From: Candidatus Altimarinota bacterium
GTDB lineage: Bacteria; Patescibacteriota; Gracilibacteria; BD1-5; UBA6164
Length of the DNA stretch: 64,000 nucleotides
Direction: 5' to 3'
Assembly: GCA_027019405.1 (NCBI GenBank)
Contig: JALUWO010000057.1
Span: forward strand, 28,440-92,439
Shown: in pieces, positions 43,612 through 54,523 of the stretch
How the letters are laid out: each line of letters opens with the position of its first letter
How positions within the stretch are numbered: the stretch's first letter is position 1
Position numbers and translations under genes: made by a program
Notes under the pieces: model-generated
The model's database searches: none
Told to the model about the DNA's origin: nothing
The model's input: only the letters and a program-made list of their open reading frames with translations

Positions 43612-45861
43612 CTAATCTTGCTTATCTTCTTCTAATCTTTTATTAAGTTCATCCCATATATCTTTTGGAATATTTTTTGCTATTTTTACTTTTGGATAAT
43701 TTTTAGCAGCTAAGAAGGGTCATCTTCTAGAATTTTTAACAACTAGTTCTTCTCAAGTTTCTTCATCTATTAATAATCATTTCTCTTTTAATAACTCTTC
43801 TAATAATTCATCTTTATCTGATTTTATTTGTCATATCCATTTTACTTTGGGATACTCTGAACTAGCAAGAAAAGGTCAAAATCTACCTGTTTTTACAACT
43901 ATGGTTCAATCTATTCAATCAGGACAAGGTTTTCATTCATATTTTTCTCTTAGTTTATCAAGTTCTGCTTCTTTAGCTTCATCTTTTTCAATAAATTTAC
44001 ATTCTGGATAATTTGAACACCCTGCAAATTTTCAAGTTTTACTATATCTATAAACTAAATCACTTCAACATTCAGGACATTTTCTTCATACTTTTTCTAT
44101 TACCTTCTCAGCATTTTCTCCTGCATTTTCTAAATCTTTTTTAAGAGTTTTTTCCCAAAAGTTTTTAAGCATTTCTCTCCAATTTTTCTTTCACTGAGCA
44201 ATTTCATCAAAACCTCATTCTACTTGAGAAGTGAATTTATATTGCATCATTTCAGGAAAATATTTTTCCAAAAATTCTGTTACAATAAAAGCAGTTTCAG
44301 TTGGAGCTAAATATTTTTTTTCAACTTTTTCCACATATCATCTATTTATAATAGTATCAATTGTAGGAGCATAAGTTGATGGTCTACCAATTCATTCTGC
44401 TTCAAGTTTTTTTACTAAAGAAGCTTCTGTATATCTAGCAGGTGGTCTAGAAAAAGTCTGAGTTGCATCTAGTTTTTTTGCTGTTAATAATTCTCAAATA
44501 TTTATTGCAGGCAAAACTCCCTCTGCTTGTTCTTCTAAATCATCATCATCTTTTGATTCTATATAAAGCTTCATAAATCAATCAAATTTTATAACTTCTC
44601 ATTTTGTTTTCCATTCACTATTTTTATTGATAGTTGGTGAAAAAGTAAAAGTTGTAACTTCTACAACTGCTTCTGCCATTTGACTAGCTACAGTTCTTTT
44701 CCAAATAAGTGTATATAATTTTAATTGCTGAACATCCAATTTAGATTTTAAACTTTCTGGAGTTTTAGTAATATCTGTTGGTCTAATAGCTTCATGAGCT
44801 TCTTGAGCACCAGATGATTTTGTAGTATATTTTCTTTTTTTATGATAATCTGCTCACCAATATTTTTTTATAACTTCTTCAGAAGCCTTTAATGCATCAT
44901 CACTTAAATTAACTGAATCAGTTCTCATATATGATATAAAACCTGATTCATAGAGTTTCTGAGCTATCATCATTGTTTGTTTTACTCAAAAACCATTTTT
45001 TCTTGATGCTTCTTGTTGTAATGTTGATGTTGTAAAAGGAGATCAAGGCTTTCTTTTAGAATCTTTTTTTATTGAATCAACAAGTTTAAATTCTAAATCT
45101 CAAATTTTTTCTAATTCTACAAAACCTTTTTTATTTTGTTTTTCTTTTACATCTTCAATATTATCATAAAGAGTTGAAATAAATTTTAAAACATCCTCTT
45201 TATTTTTAAATTTTTTAACTTTTCCAGATACTTTATGAAGTTCAGCTTTGAATTTAGATTTTCAAAAAATTAGTTCAACAAATATTTTCCAAGATTCTTG
45301 TGGTTTAAAATTTTTAATTTCATTCTCTTTTTCAACTATAAGTTTTACTGCAACTGATTGAACTCTTCATGCAGATAATCATTTTCTTATTTTTTTCCAT
45401 AAAACAGGACTAACTTTAAATCAAACAAGCCTATCAAGTAACCTTCTTGCTTGTTGAGCATCAACTAAGTCTAAATCAATAACTCTAGGATTTTTTACAG
45501 CATTATTTATAGCTTTTTTTGTAATTTCATGAAAAACTATTCTTTTTGTTGATTTTGGATCAAGTTTCAAAGCAGCACAAAGATGCCAACCAATAGCTTC
45601 TCATTCTCTATCCTCATCTGTTGCAATCCAAACTTCATTACTTTCTTTAGCTAATTTTTTTAAATTATTAACAGTTTTTGTTTTTTCTTGAGTAATCTCA
45701 TAAGTTGGTTCAAAATTTTTATCAATATCTATACCTAAAGACTTTGAAGGTAAATCTCTGATATGTCCCATACTTGCAACAACTTTGTAATCAGGTCATA
45801 AATATTTCTCAATAGTTTTTCACTTTGCAGGTGATTCTACAATCACAAGATTTTTTGCCAT
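43612..45861 (-). CDS. topA: DNA topoisomerase I
   Basis: 749 residues. Relaxes negative supercoils. TOPRIM domain with [17 protein letters not shown] and the acidic patch ATDEDREGEAIGW (about residue 110), [13 protein letters not shown], the active-site tyrosine in [11 protein letters not shown] (about residue 325) and [11 protein letters not shown]. One C-terminal CxxC...CxxC zinc ribbon ([14 protein letters not shown]) and two degenerate ribbon repeats ([18 protein letters not shown]) follow. Full length. Ends TAG. It is monocistronic with hairpins on both sides. Confidence 0.96.
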
Positions 45862-45868
45862 AAAAAAA

Positions 45869-45895
45869 AGTTAGCAATTAATTTTCTTGCTAACT
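45869..45895 (-). terminator. Hairpin upstream of topA
   Basis: AGTTAGCAA, an AT loop, TTGCTAACT. On the minus strand it follows the Cys-rich protein gene and lies 8 bases before the topA ATG; it may be that gene's terminator or a leader hairpin of topA. Confidence 0.6.
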
Positions 45896-45931
45896 AGATT
45901 ATTATTTTTTTTTGATTAGTCAAAATTTATA

Positions 45932-46264
45932 TTACCTATTATGAGTTTTACAGTGATAATTTCTACATGCATCTGGATAATCATCAGTTTCATATATTCT
46001 ACATTCTCAAGTACTCATATTATATTCAGGGCAAGCATTTGTTTCAGGATTTACTTCTCATGTTTCTGGATGAGACTTACAACATAAAACAGCTCATAAT
46101 TTAGTTTTGTAATCATCAATTGGAGTAGTCATACAAGTAGTACAATCTCAATCACATAATTCTTCTAAGTTTCAAATTGTTCATTGTTCAAATAATAATT
46201 CTTTATCAATATCTCATAATCATTCATTTTTTAGTATTTCTTCCCAATCTATTTGTTCTGTCAT
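45932..46264 (-). CDS. Cys-rich small protein, 110 aa
   Basis: Not recognised. Nine cysteines, with the strong cluster ELCDGDCTTCMTTP (C-x3-C-x2-C), then CCKSHPE, ACPEY, ECRIY and ACRNYHCKTH. The spacing recalls zinc/iron-chelating (YkgJ-type) proteins, in which CxxCxxxxC clusters bind metal. No signal peptide. It starts 11 bases after the stop of the 46275 gene (minus strand), so the two are cotranscribed. Confidence 0.65.
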
Positions 46265-46274
46265 AATTTTCTTA

Positions 46275-46772
46275 TTAAATATCTAAAACATTTTTTACTA
46301 AAGATTTATTATCATAAGAAAATTTATAATTTTCTAAGTATCTTATAATTGCATAATAAATATCACAAAGTGTATTATTTTCAAAAATAAAAGAATTTCA
46401 TTCAACTTTTGCAGCATTAAATTCTGATAATAAATTTGTTATATGATGTTGTTTATAAATAATAGGAACTACTCAAAGTTTTAAATATTTCATTAAATTA
46501 TCCTCACATTCATCACAAACAATAAAATCAAGTCAAGAATCTTGTAATATAGAAGAAGATTTTGAAATATTTTTATCAAAAACTAATTCTTCTTTTGATA
46601 TAACTATAAAATTTGCAGGTAATATTTTTAATGCATCAAGTAATACCTGATTAATTAAATCATTTGATAACACTAAAATTCATAAAGCTTTTTTAGAATC
46701 ATTTAAGTTATACATTTTTAATAATTTATCTTTGTTTTCTTTTTTATTTTTTAAAATACTTGCTAAAGTCAT
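46275..46772 (-). CDS. Hypothetical GT-B-like protein, 165 aa
   Basis: Alpha/beta protein resembling the C-terminal Rossmann half of a GT-B glycosyltransferase: LGILVLSNDLINQ, ANFIVISKE, LDFIVCDECEDNLMKYLKLG and VVPIIYKQHH, ending in an N-x-S-F-I-F segment like the sugar-nucleotide loop of glycogen synthases. Half the family length and without the N-terminal acceptor domain, so it may be a degenerate or regulatory copy. I am unsure of the assignment. Confidence 0.4.
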
Positions 46773-46895
46773 AAAATATTTATTATTTTTATAAGTTATA
46801 ATAATTCTATCATATTAATATATAAAATTACAAATATTTTTTGTATTTTTTGTATTTTTTTATAAAATCATTTAAATAAAAATTAATTAAAATAA

Positions 46896-47957
46896 ATGAA
46901 AAACTTTTGGCAAGAACAAATAAAAAAATATGGAAAACTATGTATGCTTGCTCCAATGGATGGTTATGGAGATAGTGCTTACAGACAAGTAATAAAAAAA
47001 ATAGCTCCTCATGTTTTATGTGTGAGTGAATTTTATAGTGCTGATTGACTTGTCCATTCAAAATTTTTAAAAGATGAAGTATTACCTCATACAAAACAAG
47101 AAAATCCTCTAATAATGCAAATTTTTTGAAAAAATCCAGAAATGTTTACTAAAGCAGCTAAAATTATAGAACAAGAAAAATATGATATGTATTGAATAGA
47201 TGTAAATATGTGATGTCCTGCTAAAAAAGTAGTTAGAAGTGGGCATTGAAGTTGTTTACTTATAAATGAACAAACAGCTTTTGATATTGTAAAAGCCATG
47301 GATGAAGCTACAAAATTACCAATTTCAGTAAAAACAAGACTTAGTTTTGATTGATGACAAGATTTAATTAAATTTGGATTATGACTTCAAAAAGCTTGAG
47401 CTAAACTTTTAACAGTTCATGGAAGAACAGCAAAACAAGCCTATACTTGAATAGCAAACTGGGAACCAATATATAAATTAAAAGAAGAATTAAATATTCC
47501 TGTAGTGTGAAATTGAGATATACAAAATTATACAGACTGAATAAAAAAGGTAAAAAACTTAGACTGATTTATGATATGAAGAGCTAGTTTTTGAAATCCT
47601 TGGTGTTTTATTTGAGAAAAACATACAAAAGAATATGATTGGCTTGATGAAAATAATTTTATAGATTGAGTTTACCATCCAACATTAGCTGAAATTCTAG
47701 AAATGATGGAATTTCATGCAAAAGTTTTAGTTGAAACTAAATGAGAAAAAAAATGAAATCTTGAAATAAGAAAACATCTAGTTCAATATCTTAAAAATTT
47801 TCCTTGAGTAAAAGTTTATAGAAAAAGACTAGTTACAACAGAAAGTTTTGAAAATACTAAAAATATAATTTCTGAAATAAGACAAGAATTTAAAGATTTC
47901 TTAAATAAAAGACCTGGGCTTTGAGAGATTACTAAAGAAAGTTTAGGGATTGAATAA
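46896..47957 (+). CDS. tRNA-dihydrouridine synthase
   Basis: 353 residues. Reduces uridines in tRNA using FMN and NADPH. APMDGYGDSAYRQVI near the N-terminus, the catalytic Cys in VNMGCPAKKVVRSGHGSCLL (about residue 105), VKTRLSF, LTVHGRTAKQAYTG and VVGNGDI (FMN-site signatures) and IGRASFGNPW. Which Dus class cannot be told from these motifs alone. Followed by a strong hairpin at 47971-48018. Confidence 0.92.
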
Positions 47958-47970
47958 AAATAATTTAATA

Positions 47971-48018
47971 CTTGGTACCAGTTCCTAGTACTCTTTTTAG
48001 TAACTAGGGACTGGTACC
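47971..48018 (+). terminator. Long GC-richer hairpin after the dihydrouridine synthase gene
   Basis: Arms TTGGTACCAGTTCCTAGT and ACTAGGGACTGGTACC around an AT loop form a stem of about 16 bp with one mismatch. It contains more G and C than any other hairpin here. It lies between the dus and ung genes and could be a terminator or a small repeat. Confidence 0.65.
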
Positions 48019-48044
48019 TTAAAATTACCTTAACAAAATTATTT

Positions 48045-48734
48045 ATGAAAAATATAAAACTAGATTCTTCTTGGTTACAATACCTAGAAAAAGAATTTTC
48101 AAAACCATATATGCAAGAAATAAAATCTTTTTTAGAAAAAGAATTAAAAGCTTGAAAAACTATTTATCCTAATACAAAAACTATTTTTACAGCTCTAAAT
48201 TATACTCCACTAAATAAAGTAAAAGTTGTTATAATTGGACAAGACCCATATCATGGAGAAAATCAAGCTCATGGACTTAGCTTTTCAGTTCCAAATTCTC
48301 AAACTAAACTTCCTCCAAGTTTAAAAAATATTTTTAAAGAAATAGAATCTGATTTATGAAAACCAAGTGAAGCTCTAACTAATCCTGATATTGACTGAAG
48401 ATTAGTTTCTTGGGCTAAACAGTGAGTTTTACTTTTAAATGCAATTCTAACTGTAGAAGCTTCTAAAGCAGCTAGTCATTCTAAAATCTGATGGCAAAAT
48501 TTTACTGATGAAATTATAAAAATAATTAATAAAGAATTAGATTGAGTAGTCTTTATATTATGGGGAAATTATGCTAAAACAAAAAAAATACTTATTGATA
48601 CAAATAAGCACTTTATTATAGAATGAGTTCATCCCTCTCCCCTTTCAGCTTCTAGATGATTTTTCTGAAGTAAACCTTTTTCAAAAACTAATGAAATTTT
48701 AAAATCTCAGTGAAAAAAAGAAATAAACTGGTAA
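48045..48734 (+). CDS. ung: Uracil-DNA glycosylase, family 1
   Basis: 229 residues. Removes uracil from DNA. Motif 1 [18 protein letters not shown] (catalytic Asp, about residue 70), the LLNAILTVE region, and motif with His [17 protein letters not shown] (about residue 195) are complete. Residues GA/Leu for DNA intercalation lie in that second motif. It starts 87 bases after the dus stop, behind a strong hairpin. Confidence 0.95.
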
Positions 48735-48800
48735 AAAATATTGTAAAAAAAATATAAAGTATATAATGAGAATAATTCTTATTTTAATAAACATATAAAT

Positions 48801-49934
48801 ATGGACTATTTTAAAGAAAGCCTAAAGTTACATGAAAAACTACAAGGAAAAATTGAAACTTGTTCTAAAATAAAAATTGAAACAAAAGATGATTTAAGTT
48901 TAGCATATACTCCTTGAGTTGCTGAACCTTGTAGGGAAATTGCTAAAAATTCTGAAAATGCATATAAATATACTTTAAAAGCAAATACTGTAGCTGTAAT
49001 ATCAGATTGAAGTGCTGTCTTAGGACTTGGAAATATTTGAGGACTTGCATGACTTCCAGTTATGGAATGAAAATGTAATTTATTCAAAGAGTTTGCTTGA
49101 GTAAATGCTTTTCCTATAGTTCTTGATACTCAAGATACTGAAGAAATAATCAAAACTATCAAAGATATTTCCATAACTTTTGGTTGAATAAATCTAGAAG
49201 ATTTTTCTGCTCCTAGATGTTTTGAAATAGAAAATAGATTAAAAGAAGAATTAAATATTCCAGTTTTTCATGATGATCAACATTGAACTGCCATAGTAGT
49301 TTTAGCTGGAGTAATTAATTCTTTAAAAATAACTTGAAGAAATAAAAAAGATTTAAAAGTAGTAGTAAACTGACTTTGAGCTGCTTGAACTGCAATTATA
49401 AAATTGTTACATAATTATTGAATAGAAAATATTGTAGTTTGTGATAGTAGATGAATAGTTTCTTCTTCAAGAGATAACTTAAATAAAGAAAAGCAAGAAA
49501 TTTTAAAAATTACAAATCCAGAAAATATTTCTTGAACTTTAAAAGATGCAGTTGTATGAAGAGATTTATTTATCTGAGTTTCTGCACCATGAGTTTTAAG
49601 CTGAGAAATGGTAGAAACTATGAATAAAAACCCAATGATATTTGCAATGGCAAATCCTACTCCAGAAATAATGCCAGAAATTGCAAAAAAAGCTTGAGCA
49701 AAAATAATTGCTACCTGAAGAAGTGATTATCCTAATCAATTAAACAATGTACTTGTATTTCCTTGATTATTCAAATGAGCTTTGGAAAATAGAGTTGTAA
49801 AAATTACTGAAGAACATAAATTAGCTGCAGCTCAAGCTCTTGCAAATTATGTAAAAAATCCAACTGTAGATGAAATTATCCCAAGTCCTTTGGATAAATG
49901 AGTTGCAGATGTAATTGCAAGTGTAATAAAATAA
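48801..49934 (+). CDS. NAD(P)-dependent malic enzyme
   Basis: 377 residues. Oxidative decarboxylation of malate to pyruvate. [15 protein letters not shown] (Tyr and Pro of the active site), [33 protein letters not shown], and [16 protein letters not shown] (metal-binding Asp pair), then the nucleotide-binding VVNGLGAAGTAII. Short bacterial form. One of the few central-metabolism genes in the window. It ends inside a hairpin whose exact 35-base sequence recurs 900 bases downstream (see findings). Confidence 0.92.
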
Positions 49935-49962
49935 AGTCTAGAAAATTTCTAGACTTTATTTT
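49928..49962. terminator. 35-bp palindrome, copy 1
   Basis: aaaataaagtctagaaaatttctagactttatttt. The left arm holds the malic enzyme stop. An identical copy lies exactly 900 bp further on at 50828-50862; the two flank gene 50053-50763. Confidence 0.85.
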
Positions 49963-50052
49963 TATTTCATTTTTTTAAATAGCCCCTTAATATATAAAAA
50001 AAATAAAAATATAATATATTGAAATATTAACTTTTTTACTTTTTAATAAATA

Positions 50053-50763
50053 TTAAACATATTTTTTTCTTAAAAATCAAAACCATTCATATTCAAAATA
50101 TACTCATTTTTTATCTTTTTTAAGACTTTTTATTATATCTCAAAAAATTAAATTTTTATCAAAATTATCTTTTTTCTCTAAATTAATATATCATTTTTTT
50201 AATCCATCATTTCAATAATAATAAAATTCTCAATTTTTTTCTTCTATTTTTCATAATTCAGTAAAAATACATCTATGTTTCATTATCCCATTTCATTCTG
50301 ATCAATAAAATAAATATCACTTATAACATCAATCTTGTCATTGATAATAAATTGTTCAATTTATTTCTTGTATATTTGATACATCAGTAAAAATACATTT
50401 ATTTTTATAATATAATTCATCTCAATATTTAATATATCAACAAGATGAAGCTTTATATCAACAATAACCTCATAATTCTCACCTATAAAAAATTTCTCAA
50501 TTTATTTCTTGTATTTCTGATATTCTACTAAATACACAATTAGCCTCTATTTTATCTTCTTCTCATTTTTTTATAATTCATTGATTAAAATTTATTGAAA
50601 TTAATAAATAATTTTCTCAAGCTAATTCTATTTCTTCTTTTATTTTATATTTTCTTTCTAATTCTTCTGAAGTTCTATCTTTTATACCCTTTTTTAATTC
50701 ATCTATTACCTTAATTTCTATAGGTTCTAATTTTTCTAAAATTTCTTTCTGAGTCTCAGACAT
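50053..50763 (-). CDS. Repeat protein, 236 aa, between two identical palindromes
   Basis: Not recognised. After a helical N-terminus (residues 1-70), three repeats of about 38 residues follow: NCVFSRISEIQEINGEIFY, KCIFTDVSNIQEINGTIYY and RCIFTELGKIEEKNGEFYY, each continuing into a Gly/Tyr-rich part (about YYxGxxGxxKGYI). They look like WG/MORN-type beta repeats. The Gly-rich parts are mainly TGA. The flanking 35-bp palindromes at 49928 and 50828 are identical, so the gene sits in a 900-bp unit bounded by direct copies. Confidence 0.7.
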
Positions 50764-50827
50764 AATTATTATATTATTAATTATTTTAATAAATTTTATA
50801 CAATAGACAATAAATGTCAAGATACAA

Positions 50828-50862
50828 AAAATAAAGTCTAGAAAATTTCTAGACTTTATTTT
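50828..50862. terminator. 35-bp palindrome, copy 2
   Basis: Identical to 49928-49962. The TAG stop of the HD-domain gene lies inside it (gtc tag). It divides the repeat-protein gene (upstream in plus coordinates) from the HD gene. Confidence 0.85.
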
Positions 50863-51592
50863 GATATCTCTTTTTAAACTCCTCTAAACTAATATCTTCA
50901 TCTTTTATAACTTCACACATTTCTATTAATACTTTATTGTCAGTATTTAAAAATTTCTTGATATTTTTTAAGCTATTTGGCAGAATTTCTTTTACTTCAG
51001 AAGTTAATAAAACTTCTTTATCAAAACTCATTAGATACTTAAAATAGCCTATTTCAGTTTTTGTAATATACTCTTGTGGAGTTTGACCTAACTCATAACA
51101 AAAAGGAAATCCATAATAACAAAATTCTAAAAAATCTCATCAAATTACTCATACATCTAAATCTCACATAATCCTTGCAAATCTATCAGTAAATTTTCAT
51201 CTTTTAGCAAATACAGTTCAAATAATTGCTTTTCTTATAATAGTTTTATCTATAAATCAAATATCATATTTCTTTTCAAATTCTTCAAGATTTTCTAAAG
51301 CAATATCAAGAGATCTAAATTCATCAAGTAAGTTTGCCTGTCATTTATGTCAAGCATCATGAAAAAGTGCAGCAAAAAACAAAGATTTTATTTCTACAAT
51401 ATTAAATTTATTCACATTTAATTTTAATACTTCAGTTGAAACTTGCAAAGCATGTAAGAAATTATGATAAGGAACTGTAGAATTATAATATTGTTTTATT
51501 ATATACAACATATCCTTAGTTATAAATCAACTTTTTGATAGATTATCTATTATTATTTCTTCTTGTTTTAATTTATATTTAATTTTTATCAT
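50849..51592 (-). CDS. HD-domain protein with class I phosphodiesterase signature
   Basis: 247 residues. Near the N-terminus VPYHNFLHALQVS, then LFFAALFHDAGHKGQAN (about residues 78-94), match the PDEase class I signatures (PYHN.xHA.dV and HDxxHxGxxN), which bind the two catalytic metals. A downstream Asp (IMGDLDVGVIGGDF) may be the third metal ligand. In eukaryotes this fold hydrolyses cAMP/cGMP; the bacterial role is inferred. The class III cyclase at 42432-43550 is in the same window. The ATG overlaps the holA stop by 7 bases. Confidence 0.7.
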
Positions 51593-52533
51593 AATTTAAC
51601 AATAGTTTTTATTATTTCATATTTCAATATATCATCTTCACTTCACACCATTCTACCAGATTTCATTTTTTTATCTAAATTTACAATATCTATATAAAAT
51701 TCTTTTAATTGTAGAAAATTAATTTTATAATTTTTATTTACTAAAAAAGCCCTATTTTTCAAATCAAGAAGTTTAGATATATCATTTTGCTTATTATCTT
51801 TTAATAAATAAATATAAACAAATACTCTTATATTTGCCAGAAAATTATTATAAAAAGCATAAACATTTACTTGAGATAAAATTGTTTCTATCTTTCAAAT
51901 AGCATTATTTAATTTTAAATTCATTATGTCATCTATTAATTCAAAAATAGATTCTTCCCATTCTGGAAAGATATTATCTTTTATTAAATCAATATCTATA
52001 TTTTTATTTGTAATCAATAATTTTTCTATCTCTGATATAATTTTTTCTAAATTTCAAGCTTTATATCTTATCAATAAATCAATAGCATTATTATCTATTT
52101 TTCATTTATATTTACTCAAAATAATATTAAATATATCTTGTGAATTTTTTGTATTAAATTCCTCAATTTTTATAGCTATTTTTTTAATACTTTTATATAA
52201 TTTAGATCTCTTATCTAAATTTGCTGATGAAAAAACTACTATATTATTTTCAGGTATTTTATCTATTATACTATTTAAATATTCTCATAAATTAGTCAGT
52301 TCACTAGATTTTTCATTTGAGCTTAAAGGAAATCATTCTATTATTATTAATTTTTTTTCTCACATAAATCACTCAGAAAGTAATTCTTGAGTTAAAATAT
52401 CTTTATTTATATTTTTAAAATCATTAAATACAACAAAATTAAAATCTCAATATTTTTTCAAATATTGATTTTTCCAATTAAGAGTTTTTTCTCTTACTAA
52501 AAACTCAGAATTTCATGTAAAAAGATAAATCAT
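51586..52533 (-). CDS. holA: DNA polymerase III delta subunit
   Basis: 315 residues. Clamp-loader subunit: YLFTGNSEFLVREKTLNWK opening, ISEGFMGEKKLIIIEGFPLSS (typical strand after the ATPase-like start), NIVVFSSANLDKRSKLYK and the C-terminal helical region. Delta has no working P-loop, and none is seen. Ends 7 bases inside the HD gene and 4 bases after the mutS stop, so all three genes are in one operon. Confidence 0.82.
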
Positions 52534-52537
52534 ATAG

Positions 52538-53743
52538 TTATTTTAATTTTAAAAGATTTATTAACCTTTTATTTCAACTCTCAAGTATAATTTTATAAAC
52601 ATCTAAAACAGCTTGTAAACTTCTTTTCATATTTAATAAATCTCTTGGATTAGCTCTTCATAAAGCAAGTCTAGTTAATATATTATCCAAATCAGCTATT
52701 TGTTTCAATTCATTATTTACTTTATCTAGTAATATTGAATCTTTTAAAAATTCATCAATAATATCAAGTCTATTATTTATAGCATCAATATCTTGTAAAG
52801 GACTAACAATAGCTTCTCTTAAAAATCTTTTTCACATTGCTGTATTTGTCTTATCTAAAACTCATAATAAAGTTCAAATTTTTGATGAGTTTGTAGAAAA
52901 ATTGTACAATAAATCTAAACTTTTTATTGTTGATTCATCTAAATCTAAATTATCACTAAAAGTTTCAAAACTCAATTTACTTAAATATCATAAATCAGTT
53001 TTTTGTATAGATTTTAAATAATCCAAAACTAAATTTGCAGCACTTATAGCTAATTTTTTATTTTCTAAGTTAAATCATACTAAATTTTTAACTCAAAAAT
53101 GATTTTTCAATTTTTCATATGAATCTTTATATTCTTCAAAATAAAAGATATTTAAATTAAATTTTTTAGCTAATATTTCTTTTAATTCTTGATTTCAAAA
53201 AAGTTTTTTACTTAAAATAACTTCAGTAACTCAAACTTTATACAAGATATTTATTAGTTTATCAAATATATCAACTTCTCAAGTTTTCCATTCTCATGAA
53301 GAAGGATCAAGTAAACTTATTCAATATCAGCTATCATCTGAAACTATAGATACAATAAAATTTGAAGATTTCTCTTGCACATAATTATCTCATTCCAAAT
53401 TTAAAGTTGCTGGAGTAATAACCCTAATTATTTCTCTTTGTACTATTCATTTTGCTTTTGAATCACTCACCTGCTCTGCTATAGCTACCTTATATCAAGC
53501 ATTTACCAATTGTGGCAAGTATTTATCTTTTGCATGATAAGGTATTCCTGCTAAAGGTTGAGGATTTAATGCATTTTTATTTCTTGAAGTAATATTTATT
53601 CACAAAACTTTATGTGCAATATGAGCATCATCATCAAACATTTCATAAAAATCCCCCATCCTAAAAAATAGTATAGCATCAGGAAATTCTGCTTTCATAT
53701 CATAATATTGTTGCATTGCAGGTGTAAGTTTTTTTTCTGTCAT
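52538..53743 (-). CDS. mutS: MutS N-terminal half (domains I-III only)
   Basis: 401 residues, about half of a normal MutS (about 850). Domain I is complete: [20 protein letters not shown], the mismatch-reading [18 protein letters not shown] and VAIAEQVSD. Domains II and III follow (FTKWGVSNEI-like text, then [40 protein letters not shown]). The ATPase domain with the GPNMGGKST P-loop is missing; the stop TAA at 52538 is 4 bases from holA. It may be a non-catalytic remnant or one half of a split MutS whose ATPase part lies outside the window. Confidence 0.85.
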
Positions 53744-53821
53744 GGTTAATTTTCTTAAAATTGAAAATAAATATTCTTAATATCAAATATATTATAGAAA
53801 AATGTTTTTGGAATGCAAAAA

Positions 53822-53845
53822 AAGAATTAGAAAAATCTAATTCTT
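53822..53845 (-). terminator. Hairpin terminator
   Basis: AAGAATTAGA and TCTAATTCTT arms around a 4-base loop, after the toxin gene and before mutS on the minus strand. Confidence 0.7.
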
Positions 53846-54107
53846 AATATAATTTGCTTCTATGTAAAATTCTAAAAATTATTATTCTATTATTTTTATT
53901 ATCTACATTAAAAAGTATTCTAAAATCTCAAACTCTTAGTCTATAATCACATAAATCATAATGATTTAAAAATTTAATATTTGATTTTCAAAGTCCTAAT
54001 TCAGATAACTCTTCTAATTTATCCAAAATATTATTTCTTAATTTTTCTGAGATTTTTAATAAATCTTTTTTAATTAATTTTTCATCATTAAAAATTATTT
54101 CATACAT
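53844..54107 (-). CDS. RelE/ParE-family toxin
   Basis: 87 residues. IIFNDEKLIKKDLLKI at the N-terminus and the RelE-fold core DYRLRVGDFRILFNVD with IIIFRILHRSKLY (catalytic basic residues near the end). Typical length. Together with the 54147-54425 antitoxin it forms a type II toxin-antitoxin pair. RelE toxins cleave mRNA at the ribosome; the closely related ParE poisons gyrase. Which applies here is not decided by the sequence. Confidence 0.8.
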
Positions 54108-54146
54108 AATAAATATTTAATTAATACCTTTATCCTTATATAGATT

Positions 54147-54425
54147 TTACATATTATGTTTTTTTCTAAAATCTTTTAAACTAATTGAATCTGTTTGTTT
54201 TCACTCCTTATAAGCTCTTATAGTTTCCACAGTTTCTTTATCATTTAATTCCCATAATTCTTCTCTTAATTGATGGATTATTCAGCTATCTAGAATAGCT
54301 TTTCATAATTCTGCTGGTAAATAAAGACCAAGCATTTTATTATTATTTAAAATAATAGTTTCTTTTGTCTTACTAAAGGCTTTACTCCCCTTTCTTGAAA
54401 TTTCTGTAGTTGTAGTAAATTCCAT
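54147..54425 (-). CDS. Antitoxin of the RelE-type pair
   Basis: 92 residues. Starts MEFTTTTEISRKGSKAFSKT and has the segment ETIILNNNKMLGLYLPAEL typical of Phd/RelB-like N-terminal DNA-binding regions, then a charged C-terminal tail (GKQTDSISLKDFRKKHNM) that would wrap the toxin. It is upstream of the toxin gene with a 39-base gap, the usual order. Its own promoter probably lies at 54426-54523. Confidence 0.7.
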
Positions 54426-54492
54426 ATTTCTGATAATTATATGATAATATTCTGTATAATTATATGATTATTTTATATTTTTGTCAAATATA

Positions 54493-54514
54493 AAAGCTAG
54501 AATAAACTAGCTAA
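54493..54514 (-). terminator. Hairpin terminator
   Basis: AGCTAG-aataaa-CTAGCT, after the 54524 gene and before the antitoxin gene. Confidence 0.55.
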
Positions 54515-54523
54515 CATAAAAAA

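Noticed and set aside
46275..46772. Functional glycogen synthase
   Set aside because: Only half of a GT-B fold is present and no acceptor domain; called hypothetical instead.
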